The notes below the pieces were generated by a model. The model ran no database searches. It saw only the letters and a list, made by a program, of their open reading frames with translations, and was not told the origin of the DNA. Positions 26,272 to 35,556 of a DNA stretch of 64,000 bases are shown piece by piece. The position numbers and the translations under genes are program-made. This stretch comes from Candidatus Bacteroides merdigallinarum (GTDB lineage: Bacteria; Bacteroidota; Bacteroidia; Bacteroidales; Bacteroidaceae). Position 1 is the stretch's first letter; the number at the start of each line of letters is the position of its first letter. The stretch is from positions 1 to 64,000 of the forward strand of contig DXBX01000039.1 in NCBI GenBank assembly GCA_019116285.1. The letters run 5' to 3'.

Positions 26272-26398
26272 CGATATTTCCAATTCACTCTCCGGGGAAA
26301 TCTAGTCACCGAGCGATTTGGTTATAAATTTGTGAATAGCAGCGATAGTGACAAATTCATCAGTAACTGGCAACCAGTAACAGGAAAAGACTACGACT

Positions 26399-29300
26399 AT
26401 GAATATACGATTAACTAAATACCTCGCCCTCGCGGCCTTCAGCTTCGTCCTCGCCTCCTGCACCGACGAGGACATCATCAGCCCGACTTCCCAGTACCGG
26501 GACGGCGACCTCGTCACGCTGAGCTTTAACATCAGTGTGCCCGAGGCCGAGGAAGTGGCCGTGACTCGCGTCACGAACGAAAACGATATAGACAACCTCA
26601 CTCTGCTGGTGTTCAGCGACAATTCGGACGAAGGCGTGCTGAAGCAGGTCTACACTTCCTATGAATACGACGGTGAGTTCTCCGAGACTGGCACCATGAC
26701 CAACGGCGTAGACGACACTCACAAGAAATTCACCGCCACCGTGCAGGCATCTACAGAAACAAAAGCTATCTATATCTTGGCCAATGCAGGATACCTGCTA
26801 TTTGAACGTCAAAACGAAAACTTTAACCTGGAGATAGGCAATACCACCGTGAAAGATTTGCGCGACTTGCAAACTTACGAAACTCTGCCCTATTTCATCA
26901 TGAGCGGCTGCAAGGAGTTGCCCATTCCCCACGCCTACCTGCTCACACAGGATTTCCCCCTCTATCGCACCCATGCCAAGGTAACGGTGGACGTGGCCGA
27001 AAGTCTGAAAGAGGATTTCACACTGGAAGGTTTTTATCTCTGCAACACGCAGAAAAACGGCAGTGTCGTGGCCTACCCGCTCTACGGCGAAACGACATCC
27101 ACCGCCACCCTGCCCGAAGCCACGAACAGCCCGAATGAGAACAACTGGGAGTATGACAATTGGCTGACATTCGATAAAAAGATGTACACCACGAAACAGG
27201 CGCAATATCCCGCCCCCACCGCAAACGAAGGGGTATCTACCGATAAAAAGAATACGAAACTCTTCCTCCTCATCAAAGGCAACTATAAGGGCGACACCTA
27301 TTATTATCACGCCGACTTCAAAGCCAAAGAAGGCCCGCTGGACGTGCGCCCCAACCACCACTACCAGGTAACCATTACCAAGGTGGACCGTATCGGCTAT
27401 GTCTATAGCGACAAAGGCTGCAAGGGTGCCATTGCCGGGGCGGAGAACATTGCCGTGGACATCAAGGACATCAATCCCGACAGCCACCACCTAGCCAGCG
27501 ACGGCGTGACGGAAATCGGCGTGGAGAGCGACACATTATCTATTACAGGGACAGACGAAAATGCTTCCATCACATTCAACGTGACGGTCAACCTATCCGC
27601 CGAGACCGCCGAAGCACCGTCTTTGGAATTCACGTGGGACCAGGGAGCCGCGCCTTCTTGGCTGGCACAGCCTACAGCCGCCCAAGACCAAACCACTACC
27701 TCCCCCTCGAAGGTATGGAACTATACCGTCACCCTCCAGACCACGCAGGCCAATCCCGCCGGCGAACGCCGCGAAGCCCGCTTGGGCATCTCCTGCCGGG
27801 GCGTGCTGTGCTACGTCACGGTGATACAGGAGCCGGATTTCTCGGCACACCAATTCGGTTCGGTCAGCCTGACCGTGAAGGAGTACACAAGGGATCCGAA
27901 TGACTGGTCTATCATAATTACGTCTGATTTGAAGGTATCCACAGACTATTGGAAATTCATCCACAACGAGGATAGTAACAACCCCCTCTACGGCATTAAT
28001 CCCGATGACATGCATGGCAAGGTGCGCACCGAGGGTTTCCACGCCCCCATGTCGGACTACCAGCAGTTCATCTATACCTTCACCGTACCCAATGGCGGAG
28101 AATATGCCAACTACACATGGCACATCGAACTGGCAGAAGATTATCAGACAAACAGCGAAGGAAAGCCGTTCCTTTTGTTCTGGGAAAACGAGAACTCTCA
28201 GGCAGGTGAAGGGAAGTCTATCAAAGATTTTATATACCACACCACCGAACAGGAGATGACCGGCCAAACGTTCATCTTCACCAACAACCTGCTGGACTTG
28301 CAAAACGATGGCAACATCACCGACGATGCCTACCGCTACGGCGAGAAAGCCTTCCGCATCATCTTGACCAACAAATCCAATAATGGGGAGAAACTGGTCT
28401 TTGCCTACGACCTCTACCACACCGGCGTGTTCGATTACTATAAGAATGACAATGAATATGAGGTAAGCGGCCGCGACATCCAGACCGGCTGGTACTACTA
28501 CGAAGTCATCCTGATGGGCAGCAACTATTGGCTGGACCGCAACCTGGGTGCTACCTCCGCCTCGTATTACACGCAGGATGTCGACAAGGGCGATGCCTAT
28601 GCCGCAGGCGGCCTGTACCGCATTGCGAAGAACGAGAACGGCAGCCCCGTCATGCTCAGCAAGGATGAACTGGAGGACATTGCCCCCAAGGGATTCCGCG
28701 TGCCCACCATGACGGAGTTCCAAATCCTGACGCAGGACAGCCGTTTCCACCACGACAACCTGGGCAGCTATTGGACCAACTACTACGATACGGGCAAACC
28801 TGAGCAAGGCCGGGTCTATTTCCCCAAGAGCGGCATGTGGTACAACAACCAAGAGGCTGGGTCGGGCAGCACGGGCTACTATTGGACACAAAGCCAGGCC
28901 TTGGACGCCAGCGGCACGGAGCGCGGCTGGTGGCTACAGGATATGCAGTTTGCCGGCAGCAACTCCAGCCCCTACCGCTACCGCATCCAGGAATCCGGCA
29001 CCCAGAACTACACCGGCATGTCCGTGCGCTGCGTCTACGACAGCCGCAAGATAGAAGAGATCAACACCATTAAGTTCCACGTGAAGGGCTATACCCACGT
29101 CTTCCTCTACTACCAGGAACCGGGCAGTAACGACCGCACGTTCCTCAATGCCTGGCCGGGCGACCAGATTGCCGTCAATGAGCCGGCCTCGTTAATCATG
29201 TACCATACCTTCAAGTATGAGTCCATGATGGACTACGGCTATGAAAACCTCCGGGTAGTATTCAACAAAGTAGAAACAAATCCCGACAACGAGAAATATT

Positions 29301-29419
29301 TGCAGGTAATAGAAACTTATCCTAAAGAATACAGCACCGAGGGCGGTTTGCCCCTAAAAAAAGACAAACCCTTTTTCTCAAAAGGTTCAAAGGATTGGTC
29401 CGATAAAGCACAACAATAA
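26399..29419 (+). CDS. Large fimbrial tip-type lipoprotein with FISUMP-like domain
   Basis: A 1006-aa lipoprotein (lipobox Cys21, FVLAS-CTDED). The N-terminal third is fimbrillin-like (LTLLVFSDN, KAIYILANAG). The middle has Ig-like beta-sandwiches (about 380-700). Residues about 715-880 resemble the FISUMP (Fib_succ_major) domain: YWLDRNLGATSA, GFRVPTMTEF, GYYWTQS and MSVRCV. The last 110 residues look like a glycan-binding beta module (FHVKGYTHVFLYY, NAWPGDQ). The product is a plausible tip adhesin, the final gene of the fimbrial operon. Its ligand cannot be read from sequence. Confidence 0.78.
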   Translation: MNIRLTKYLALAAFSFVLASCTDEDIISPTSQYRDGDLVTLSFNISVPEAEEVAVTRVTNENDIDNLTLLVFSDNSDEGVLKQVYTSYEYDGEFSETGTMTNGVDDTHKKFTATVQASTETKAIYILANAGYLLFERQNENFNLEIGNTTVKDLRDLQTYETLPYFIMSGCKELPIPHAYLLTQDFPLYRTHAKVTVDVAESLKEDFTLEGFYLCNTQKNGSVVAYPLYGETTSTATLPEATNSPNENNWEYDNWLTFDKKMYTTKQAQYPAPTANEGVSTDKKNTKLFLLIKGNYKGDTYYYHADFKAKEGPLDVRPNHHYQVTITKVDRIGYVYSDKGCKGAIAGAENIAVDIKDINPDSHHLASDGVTEIGVESDTLSITGTDENASITFNVTVNLSAETAEAPSLEFTWDQGAAPSWLAQPTAAQDQTTTSPSKVWNYTVTLQTTQANPAGERREARLGISCRGVLCYVTVIQEPDFSAHQFGSVSLTVKEYTRDPNDWSIIITSDLKVSTDYWKFIHNEDSNNPLYGINPDDMHGKVRTEGFHAPMSDYQQFIYTFTVPNGGEYANYTWHIELAEDYQTNSEGKPFLLFWENENSQAGEGKSIKDFIYHTTEQEMTGQTFIFTNNLLDLQNDGNITDDAYRYGEKAFRIILTNKSNNGEKLVFAYDLYHTGVFDYYKNDNEYEVSGRDIQTGWYYYEVILMGSNYWLDRNLGATSASYYTQDVDKGDAYAAGGLYRIAKNENGSPVMLSKDELEDIAPKGFRVPTMTEFQILTQDSRFHHDNLGSYWTNYYDTGKPEQGRVYFPKSGMWYNNQEAGSGSTGYYWTQSQALDASGTERGWWLQDMQFAGSNSSPYRYRIQESGTQNYTGMSVRCVYDSRKIEEINTIKFHVKGYTHVFLYYQEPGSNDRTFLNAWPGDQIAVNEPASLIMYHTFKYESMMDYGYENLRVVFNKVETNPDNEKYLQVIETYPKEYSTEGGLPLKKDKPFFSKGSKDWSDKAQQ

Positions 29420-29575
29420 GCCATATAAAGCAGATTCGTAACTATCCATGACTTGAAAAATGAAGGTTAATTGATTTATTTGTTTGTTTTGTTTGTACAG
29501 ATACGCCTAGCTACTTTCCGCCACGCCGGCGGGCGAACGGAAACAGCTTGACATCGTATCCCAAGTAGAGAGAGT

Positions 29576-29606
29576 AATCGGGCGGCCTGTGAAGGTCGCC
29601 CGATTT
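29576..29606 (+). terminator. Hairpin after the fimbrial operon
   Basis: AATCGGGCGGCC and GGTCGCCCGATT pair over 12 bp (one G-T) round a 6-base loop, followed by TTGTC. The 278-bp gap between fimbrial and peptidase genes otherwise shows only a TTTG-rich stretch and the promoter at 29667. Confidence 0.7.
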
Positions 29607-29666
29607 GTCTATAAACTGTTTCGAAGATGAACGAGTACCACATTTGCGAAAGCAGAAGATTATCTT

Positions 29667-29674
29667 TACCTTTG
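29667..29674 (+). promoter_or_regulatory. Promoter of the M23 peptidase gene
   Basis: TACCTTTG matches TAnnTTTG, 24 bases before the ATG at 29698. It supports that start rather than the upstream extension of the frame. Confidence 0.65.
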
Positions 29675-29697
29675 TCCCTCGAAAAGAAAACCAACCC

Positions 29698-31356
29698 ATG
29701 AAGCAGTTGCTAAAGTCATTATATATAATAGGTATATCATTCGTTTCCATCGCCTCCGTGCAGGCGCAGGAGAAGTCCTTTACCCCACCGTTCGATTTCC
29801 CCATCACCTTCAGCGGCAATTTTGGGGAGATACGCGCCAACCACTTCCACGGCGGATTGGACTTCAAGACAGGAGGTGTCAGCGGCAAGCCGGTGCGGGC
29901 CTTGGCCAATGGTTATGTGTCCCGCATCCGGGTGACGCACGGATCGGGTTATGTGCTCCACGTGGCCTACGACAACGGCTATACCACCATCAACCGCCAC
30001 CTCAGTGCCTTCGTGGGCGAGATGGCGCGGCGCGTGGAGGACCTGCAATACGAGCAGGAGAGTTGGGAGGTGGACATTACCCCCACTCCCGACGAATATC
30101 CCGTACATGCCGGACAGGTCATTGCCCTAAGCGGCAATACCGGCTATTCCTTCGGGCCGCATCTGCACCTGGACTTAATAGAGGATGAAACGGGCGAGAG
30201 TGTAGATCCCCTACCCTTCTTCCTGAAGGATGTGCGCGACCATACAGCACCCCGCGCCCAAGGCATCATGCTCTTTCCCCAACGGGGAGAGGGCGTAGTG
30301 AACGGCAGTCAGAAACCCCAAGCCTTCCCGTTGAAGCCCCAAAAGCCTGTCACGGCTTGGGGACTGATAGGCATCGGCATCCGTGCTTATGACTATATGG
30401 AGGGTGCCAAAAACCGCTATGGCGTGCATACGGTGGTACTGGAAGTAGACAGCCAAGAGGTGTTTCGCAACGTGGTAGACCGCTTCAGCGCGGACGAGAA
30501 CCGCTACATCAACTCATGGACCTACGGACAATACATGAAATCTTTCATCGACCCGGGCAACCGCCTGCGTATGCTTCACGCCTCGAACGGCAACCGCGGG
30601 TTGATAGAGATAAACGAGGAACGCCCTTACCGCTTCACCTATACGTTGAGCGATGCCTTGGGCAACACGTCCAGGGTGAGCTTCACGGTGCAGGGCAAGC
30701 GGATGGAGGTGAAACCCGTGCGGCACCGCGAGAAGTACATCCTGCATTGGGATCGTGTCAATGTCTTGCAAGAGCCCGGCCTATGTCTGGTAATTCCCAA
30801 GGGAATGCTTTACGAAGACGCCTACCTGAATTATGCCGTCCGGGCAGATAGTGGAGACATCGCCCGGACCTACCGCCTGCACGATACGAACATCCCCCTG
30901 CACAGTTATTGCGACCTGAGCATTGCCCTGCGCCGGATGCCTGTAGAAGACTCGACCAAGTATTACGTGGCAGGCGTGAATCGTCGTGGCAAGAAATATT
31001 ATGTGGGCGGACGCTATGAAGACGGACAAATGAAGGTGCGCATCCGGGAGTTGGGTACTTATACGGTAGACATGGATACCCTTCCTCCCACGCTGACGCC
31101 TGTCAATCCCAAGAACTGGGAACGGACAGGGCGCATCGTATTGAAGCCACGCGACCGGGAGTCCGGCATCGCCACTTACCGGGGCGTGATAGACGGACAT
31201 TATGCCCTCTTCGGCAAGCCCAACTCCATCAACGGAAACCTGGTGTGCGAGCTGAAGCATGCCCGGATAGAGAAAGGCAAGACGCACCGGCTGGAAATGA
31301 CCGTGACCGACCGCTGCGGCAACCGGACAACGGAGCGATACGACTTCACTTGGTGA
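29698..31356 (+). CDS. M23 (LytM-type) peptidase, secreted
   Basis: A 552-aa exported protein with signal peptide (1-23, ending VQAQ). The M23 zinc endopeptidase domain lies at about 30-175: HFHGGLD (His51, Asp55) and GPHLHLDL (His155, His157) give the HxxxD and HxH zinc and catalytic set. The long C-terminal region (180-552) is beta-rich and has no motif I recognise. Such enzymes cut peptide cross-links of peptidoglycan or act in cell-envelope assembly. ATG 29698 fits the promoter at 29667. The C69 dipeptidase gene follows 29 bp later, suggesting an operon. Confidence 0.9.
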   Translation: MKQLLKSLYIIGISFVSIASVQAQEKSFTPPFDFPITFSGNFGEIRANHFHGGLDFKTGGVSGKPVRALANGYVSRIRVTHGSGYVLHVAYDNGYTTINRHLSAFVGEMARRVEDLQYEQESWEVDITPTPDEYPVHAGQVIALSGNTGYSFGPHLHLDLIEDETGESVDPLPFFLKDVRDHTAPRAQGIMLFPQRGEGVVNGSQKPQAFPLKPQKPVTAWGLIGIGIRAYDYMEGAKNRYGVHTVVLEVDSQEVFRNVVDRFSADENRYINSWTYGQYMKSFIDPGNRLRMLHASNGNRGLIEINEERPYRFTYTLSDALGNTSRVSFTVQGKRMEVKPVRHREKYILHWDRVNVLQEPGLCLVIPKGMLYEDAYLNYAVRADSGDIARTYRLHDTNIPLHSYCDLSIALRRMPVEDSTKYYVAGVNRRGKKYYVGGRYEDGQMKVRIRELGTYTVDMDTLPPTLTPVNPKNWERTGRIVLKPRDRESGIATYRGVIDGHYALFGKPNSINGNLVCELKHARIEKGKTHRLEMTVTDRCGNRTTERYDFTW

Positions 31357-31385
31357 CAGATAATCCATTAAATACTAAAAACAAT

Positions 31386-33032
31386 ATGAACATTAGAAAA
31401 CTGACACTCACCCTGCTCTTGGCAACGGCTGTGGCCAACTATCTGCCCGCCTGCACCAACCTGATTGTGGGCAAGAATGCCTCGACGGATGGCTCTACCA
31501 TCGTATCCTATTCAGCCGACTCCTACGGATTGTTCGGCGAGTTGTATCACTACCCTGCGGGAGTCTACCCCAAAGGTACGATGATAGATATCCATGAATG
31601 GGACACCGGCAAGTACCTGGGTCAAATCGAACAAGCACGCCAGACATACAACGTGATTGGCAACATGAACGAATTTCAGCTGACCATCGGCGAGACCACC
31701 TTCGGCGGACGCCCGGAGCTGGTGGACACCACGGGCATCATCGACTACGGAAGCCTGATTTACCTGGGGCTGCAACGCTCCCGCAATGCCCGCGAAGCTA
31801 TCAAGGTGATGACTGAGCTGGTGCAAGAGTATGGCTACTACAGCAGCGGCGAGTCCTTCACCATCGCCGACCCCAACGAGATCTGGATTATGGAAATGAT
31901 TGGCAAAGGTCCCGGCGTGCGTGGTGCCGTGTGGGTGGCTGTCCGGGTGCCCGATGACTGCATCTCGGCTCATGCCAATCATAGCCGTATCCATCAGTTC
32001 GACTTGGATGACAAGGAGAATTGCATGTATTCATCCGACGTCATCTCCTTTGCCCGCGAGAAAGGCTATTTCAACGGTGTCAACAAGGACTTCAGTTTCT
32101 CCAAGGCCTATGCCCCGACCGGCTTCGGCGAATTGCGCTATTGCGAAGCCCGTGTATGGAGCTATTATAACATGTTCACCGACGACGGACAGAAATACCT
32201 TTCTTACATTGAAGGCAAGGATCCTACGCCCATGCCCCTCTTTGTGAAGCCCAACCGCAAGCTCTCCGTACAGGATGTGAAGAACGCCATGCGCGACCAC
32301 TATGAGGGCACTCCGCTGGACATCAGCCAAGACTTCGGCGCAGGTCCCCACCACGCTCCCTACCGTCTTTCTCCCCTGGACTTCGAAGTGGACGGACAGA
32401 AATACTTCAACGAACGCCCCATCTCCACCCAGCAAAGCGGCTTCGTGTTTGTAGCCCAAATGCGCGCCGACCTCCCCGATGCCATCGGCGGTGTCCTGTG
32501 GTTCGGCACGGACGATGCCAATATGACGGTCTTCACACCGGTATATTGCTGCACGGACAAGGTACCCGTCTGCTACACCCGCGTGGATGGTGCAGACTAT
32601 ATCACTTTCTCTTGGAATTCCTCTTTCTGGATATTCAACTGGGTGGCCAACATGGTCTATCCCCGCTATGACCTCTTGATAGGTGACGTCCGCGCCACGC
32701 AGCAAGAACTGGAGAATACGCTCAATGCTGCCCAACCCGGCATAGAATCTGCCGCCCTGAAACTCTGGGAGACCAACCCCGACCAGGCCAAAGCGCTCCT
32801 GACCAACTACACGAACCTGACCGCCCAAAGCACCTTCGCCACCTGGAAGCGCTTGGGTGAATATCTGGTGGTGAAGTATAGCGATGGCGTCATCCGCCGC
32901 ACCAACCCGGACGGCAGCTTCCAGCGCAACTCCATCGGTCAGCCTGCGGGTGTCATCCGCCCCGGATATCCCAAGGATTTCCTGAAAGAATATGTTAAAC
33001 AGACAGGAAACCGATATAAAATGCCGGAATAA
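31386..33032 (+). CDS. C69 family dipeptidase (PepD/U34 type)
   Basis: A 548-aa Ntn-hydrolase dipeptidase. The N-terminus is a signal peptide up to ...YLPA, followed by CTNLIVGKNASTDGS. In C69 enzymes the nucleophile is an N-terminal Cys exposed by processing, so Cys23 is both the likely cleavage point and the active residue. The same site could be read as a lipobox, but the family logic favours an Ntn nucleophile. Other family segments are NEFQLTIGETTFGGR and SAHANHSRI. It probably hydrolyses dipeptides in the periplasm after peptidoglycan or protein breakdown, matching the upstream M23 gene. Confidence 0.9.
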   Translation: MNIRKLTLTLLLATAVANYLPACTNLIVGKNASTDGSTIVSYSADSYGLFGELYHYPAGVYPKGTMIDIHEWDTGKYLGQIEQARQTYNVIGNMNEFQLTIGETTFGGRPELVDTTGIIDYGSLIYLGLQRSRNAREAIKVMTELVQEYGYYSSGESFTIADPNEIWIMEMIGKGPGVRGAVWVAVRVPDDCISAHANHSRIHQFDLDDKENCMYSSDVISFAREKGYFNGVNKDFSFSKAYAPTGFGELRYCEARVWSYYNMFTDDGQKYLSYIEGKDPTPMPLFVKPNRKLSVQDVKNAMRDHYEGTPLDISQDFGAGPHHAPYRLSPLDFEVDGQKYFNERPISTQQSGFVFVAQMRADLPDAIGGVLWFGTDDANMTVFTPVYCCTDKVPVCYTRVDGADYITFSWNSSFWIFNWVANMVYPRYDLLIGDVRATQQELENTLNAAQPGIESAALKLWETNPDQAKALLTNYTNLTAQSTFATWKRLGEYLVVKYSDGVIRRTNPDGSFQRNSIGQPAGVIRPGYPKDFLKEYVKQTGNRYKMPE

Positions 33033-33055
33033 TTTGTCAGTTCGTATTATCTCAC

Positions 33056-33063
33056 TATCTTTG
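33056..33063 (+). promoter_or_regulatory. Promoter of the phosphohexomutase gene
   Basis: TATCTTTG matches TAnnTTTG, 43 bases before the ATG at 33107. An A/T-rich leader follows. Confidence 0.6.
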
Positions 33064-33106
33064 TGGAGAATAAAATAAGAATTAACTATCTAATTTTTAT
33101 TATATC

Positions 33107-34849
33107 ATGGAGAATCAAGAACTCATCAAACAAGTGACTGAAAAGGCCGAACAGTGGTTGACCCCTGCCTATGACGCAGAGACCCAGGCCGAAGTGAAAC
33201 GTATGCTGGAAAACGAGGACAAGACCGAGTTAATCGACAGCTTCTACAAGGATTTGGAATTTGGTACAGGCGGCTTGCGTGGTATCATGGGTGCCGGCAG
33301 CAACCGCATGAACATCTATACCGTGGGTGCCGCTACGCAAGGATTGGCAAACTATCTGAACAAGAACTTCAAGGATTTGGATCAGATTTCCGTAGTTGTA
33401 GGCCACGATTGCCGCAACAACAGCCGCAAGTTCGCTGAAATCTCGGCAGCCATCTTCTCGGCCAACGGCATCAAGGTGTACCTCTTCGATGACTTGCGCC
33501 CGACGCCTGAAGTATCCTTTGCCATCCGTCATCTGGGTTGCCAGAGCGGTATCAACATCACCGCCAGCCACAATCCCCGCGAGTACAACGGCTACAAGGC
33601 TTATTGGGATGACGGCGCACAGGTGCTGGCTCCGCATGACACCGGCATCATCGAGGAAGTGAACAAGGTGAAGATTGGTGATATCAAGTTCAACGGCAAC
33701 AAAGACTTGATTCAGATTATCGGCGAAGATGTAGACAAGGTTTACTTGGAAAAGGTACACGGCATCTCCATCGACCCGGCCGTCATCAAGCGTCAGAAAG
33801 ATCTGTGCATCGTCTATACCCCGCTGCACGGAGCAGGCCGCACACTTATCCCCCGTTCGCTGAAGGAGTGGGGCTTCGAGAACGTGCACTGCGTGGAAGA
33901 GCAGATGGTGAAGGATGGAAACTTCCCCACCGTGGTTTCGCCGAATCCCGAAAACGCCGAAGCCTTGACCTTGGCTATCAAGCTCGCCAAGCAGCTGGAT
34001 GCAGACATCGTGATGGCCAGTGACCCCGACGCCGACCGCGTGGGCATGGCCTGCAAGAACGACAAGGGCGAATGGGTGCTCATCAACGGTAACCAGACGT
34101 GCCTGATCTTCTTGTACTACATCATCCGCAACCGCCTCGCCATGGGCAAGATGAAACCCAATGACTTCATCGTGAAGACCATCGTGACGACAGAGCTTAT
34201 CAAGGCCGTGGCCGATAAGAACAAGATTGAGATGCGCGACTGCTACACCGGCTTCAAATGGATTGCCCGCGAAATCCGCCTGAGCGAGGGCAAACAACAA
34301 TACATCGGCGGTGGCGAAGAGAGCTATGGTTTCCTGGCCGAGGACTTCGTACGCGACAAAGACGCCGTATCCGCTTGCTCGCTGCTGGCAGAGATCTGTG
34401 CTTGGGCCAAGGATCAGGGCAAGACGCTGTATGACATCCTGATGGAAGTCTACATCGAATATGGCTTCTCGAAAGAGACGACCGTCAACGTAGTGAAACC
34501 CGGAAAGACCGGCGCCGAGGAAATCCAGAAGATGATGAGCGACTTCCGCGCCAATCCTCCGAAGGAAATCGGCGGTTCGCCCGTGGTATTGACCAAGGAC
34601 TACAAGGTACTGAAGGCTACGGACAACAAGGGCAACGTGACCGACCTGGTAATGCCCGAAACCTCCAACGTGCTGCAATACTTCACGGAAGACGGTACGA
34701 AGATTTCCGTACGCCCGTCGGGCACAGAGCCTAAGATCAAGTTCTATATCGAGGTGAAAGGCCAGATGAAGTGTGCCGGCTGCTACGAGAAGGCATGCGC
34801 CGAGGCCGAACAGAAGGTAGAGGCTGTACGCAAGTCGCTGGGCATCTGA
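33107..34849 (+). CDS. Phosphoglucomutase/phosphomannomutase
   Basis: A 580-aa alpha-D-phosphohexomutase that interconverts hexose 1- and 6-phosphates for glycogen and envelope sugar synthesis. The four family elements are present: active-site Ser154 in TASHNP, the metal loop DPDADRVGM, the sugar loop GEESYGFL, and the phosphate-binding RPSGTEPKIKFYIE. It is cytoplasmic, with no signal peptide. Length is that of the long Bacteroidetes and Firmicutes PgcA-type enzymes, so either glucose or mannose phosphates may be used. It is probably monocistronic: its own promoter lies upstream and a terminator at 34879 follows. Confidence 0.95.
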   Translation: MENQELIKQVTEKAEQWLTPAYDAETQAEVKRMLENEDKTELIDSFYKDLEFGTGGLRGIMGAGSNRMNIYTVGAATQGLANYLNKNFKDLDQISVVVGHDCRNNSRKFAEISAAIFSANGIKVYLFDDLRPTPEVSFAIRHLGCQSGINITASHNPREYNGYKAYWDDGAQVLAPHDTGIIEEVNKVKIGDIKFNGNKDLIQIIGEDVDKVYLEKVHGISIDPAVIKRQKDLCIVYTPLHGAGRTLIPRSLKEWGFENVHCVEEQMVKDGNFPTVVSPNPENAEALTLAIKLAKQLDADIVMASDPDADRVGMACKNDKGEWVLINGNQTCLIFLYYIIRNRLAMGKMKPNDFIVKTIVTTELIKAVADKNKIEMRDCYTGFKWIAREIRLSEGKQQYIGGGEESYGFLAEDFVRDKDAVSACSLLAEICAWAKDQGKTLYDILMEVYIEYGFSKETTVNVVKPGKTGAEEIQKMMSDFRANPPKEIGGSPVVLTKDYKVLKATDNKGNVTDLVMPETSNVLQYFTEDGTKISVRPSGTEPKIKFYIEVKGQMKCAGCYEKACAEAEQKVEAVRKSLGI

Positions 34850-34878
34850 TCCGGACTTCACTTATAACTACCATCAAA

Positions 34879-34908
34879 GAGGGTGCAAGATTGCATCCTC
34901 TTTTTTTT
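34879..34908 (+). terminator. Terminator of the phosphohexomutase gene
   Basis: GAGGGTGCAA and TTGCATCCTC form a 10-bp stem (one G-T) with a 2-base tip, followed by eight T, 29 bases after the stop. Confidence 0.9.
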
Positions 34909-34936
34909 GCTTCTGACCAATAGGGATATTACATAC

Positions 34937-35020
34937 GCTAAAGTCCCTCTTGAGCGCGCTCAAGTCCCTGTTTAGCCGGCTCAAGTCCCTGTTTAGGCCG
35001 CCAAAGTGCCTCTTTGGATT
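34937..35020. repeat. Tandem dyad array E: four 21-bp units
   Basis: Units start at 34937, 34958, 34979 and 35000, each 21 bp. Two middle units share GCTCAAGTCCCTGTTTAG. The last shows the clearest dyad, CCAAAG-N5-CTTTGG. The array starts 28 bases after the terminator T-run. Confidence 0.8.
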
Positions 35021-35138
35021 GCCGGCAGATTGCTTATCTTTACGATATCTACAATTTTTTTTATAACTTGTCGTACGCTTATAGCATGAAAATCAGTGAT
35101 ATTCGCATGTATGAATTCCGATGATTGATCCCTTCTGA

Positions 35139-35231
35139 AGTGATCAACTGACGGCTGTCCGAGTGTTCAACTGACGGCTACCCCCAGTGATCAGTTGAAA
35201 TGACGGGTAGTGATCAGTTGAAGGCTTGTGC
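35139..35231. repeat. Tandem dyad array F: four 23-24-bp units (same family as array B)
   Basis: Units start at 35139, 35162, 35186 and 35209 (23, 24, 23 and 23 bp), each beginning AGTG. The core alternates TCAACTGA and its reverse complement TCAGTTGA, followed by ACGG in most copies. The family matches array B at 3104-3172 in reverse complement. The other parts of the 707-bp gap (35021-35138 and 35232-35510) show no gene I can support. Confidence 0.8.
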
Positions 35232-35517
35232 AGTGCCTTATACATCATTCCCTTAAAAGGCAGATATACTGTAGAGGTGATTTCAATTATACCTTAATGG
35301 GCTATGAAGATATACTTCAAAGACAAAGCAAGTACTTTGTCGGCCCCCCATCGTATATCTGCCTCAACACCCACATTGCCTTCTCTATCGTCTGATATTC
35401 CATGTCAGACAATACAATGCCCCGCCCTTGTAAGCCACGCATCTCATCTTTATGGTAGCCGCCTCTCTTCCACTGAAAATTTCCCTCCAAAGATTTCCGG
35501 AAACGGAAGAAAATCCC

Positions 35518-35525
35518 TACCTTTA
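35518..35525 (+). promoter_or_regulatory. Promoter of pyrBI
   Basis: TACCTTTA differs from TAnnTTTG only at the last base and lies 31 bases before the ATG at 35557. Confidence 0.5.
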
Positions 35526-35556
35526 CACTCTCGAAAAAGATAATCACATCAACAAT

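Noticed and set aside
35317..35547. A 76-aa minus-strand frame in the gap before pyrB
   Set aside because: It overlaps the pyrB promoter, has a weak start context and no recognised family. The segment SDMEYQTIEKAMWVLRQIYDG looks protein-like, so a remnant gene cannot be excluded.
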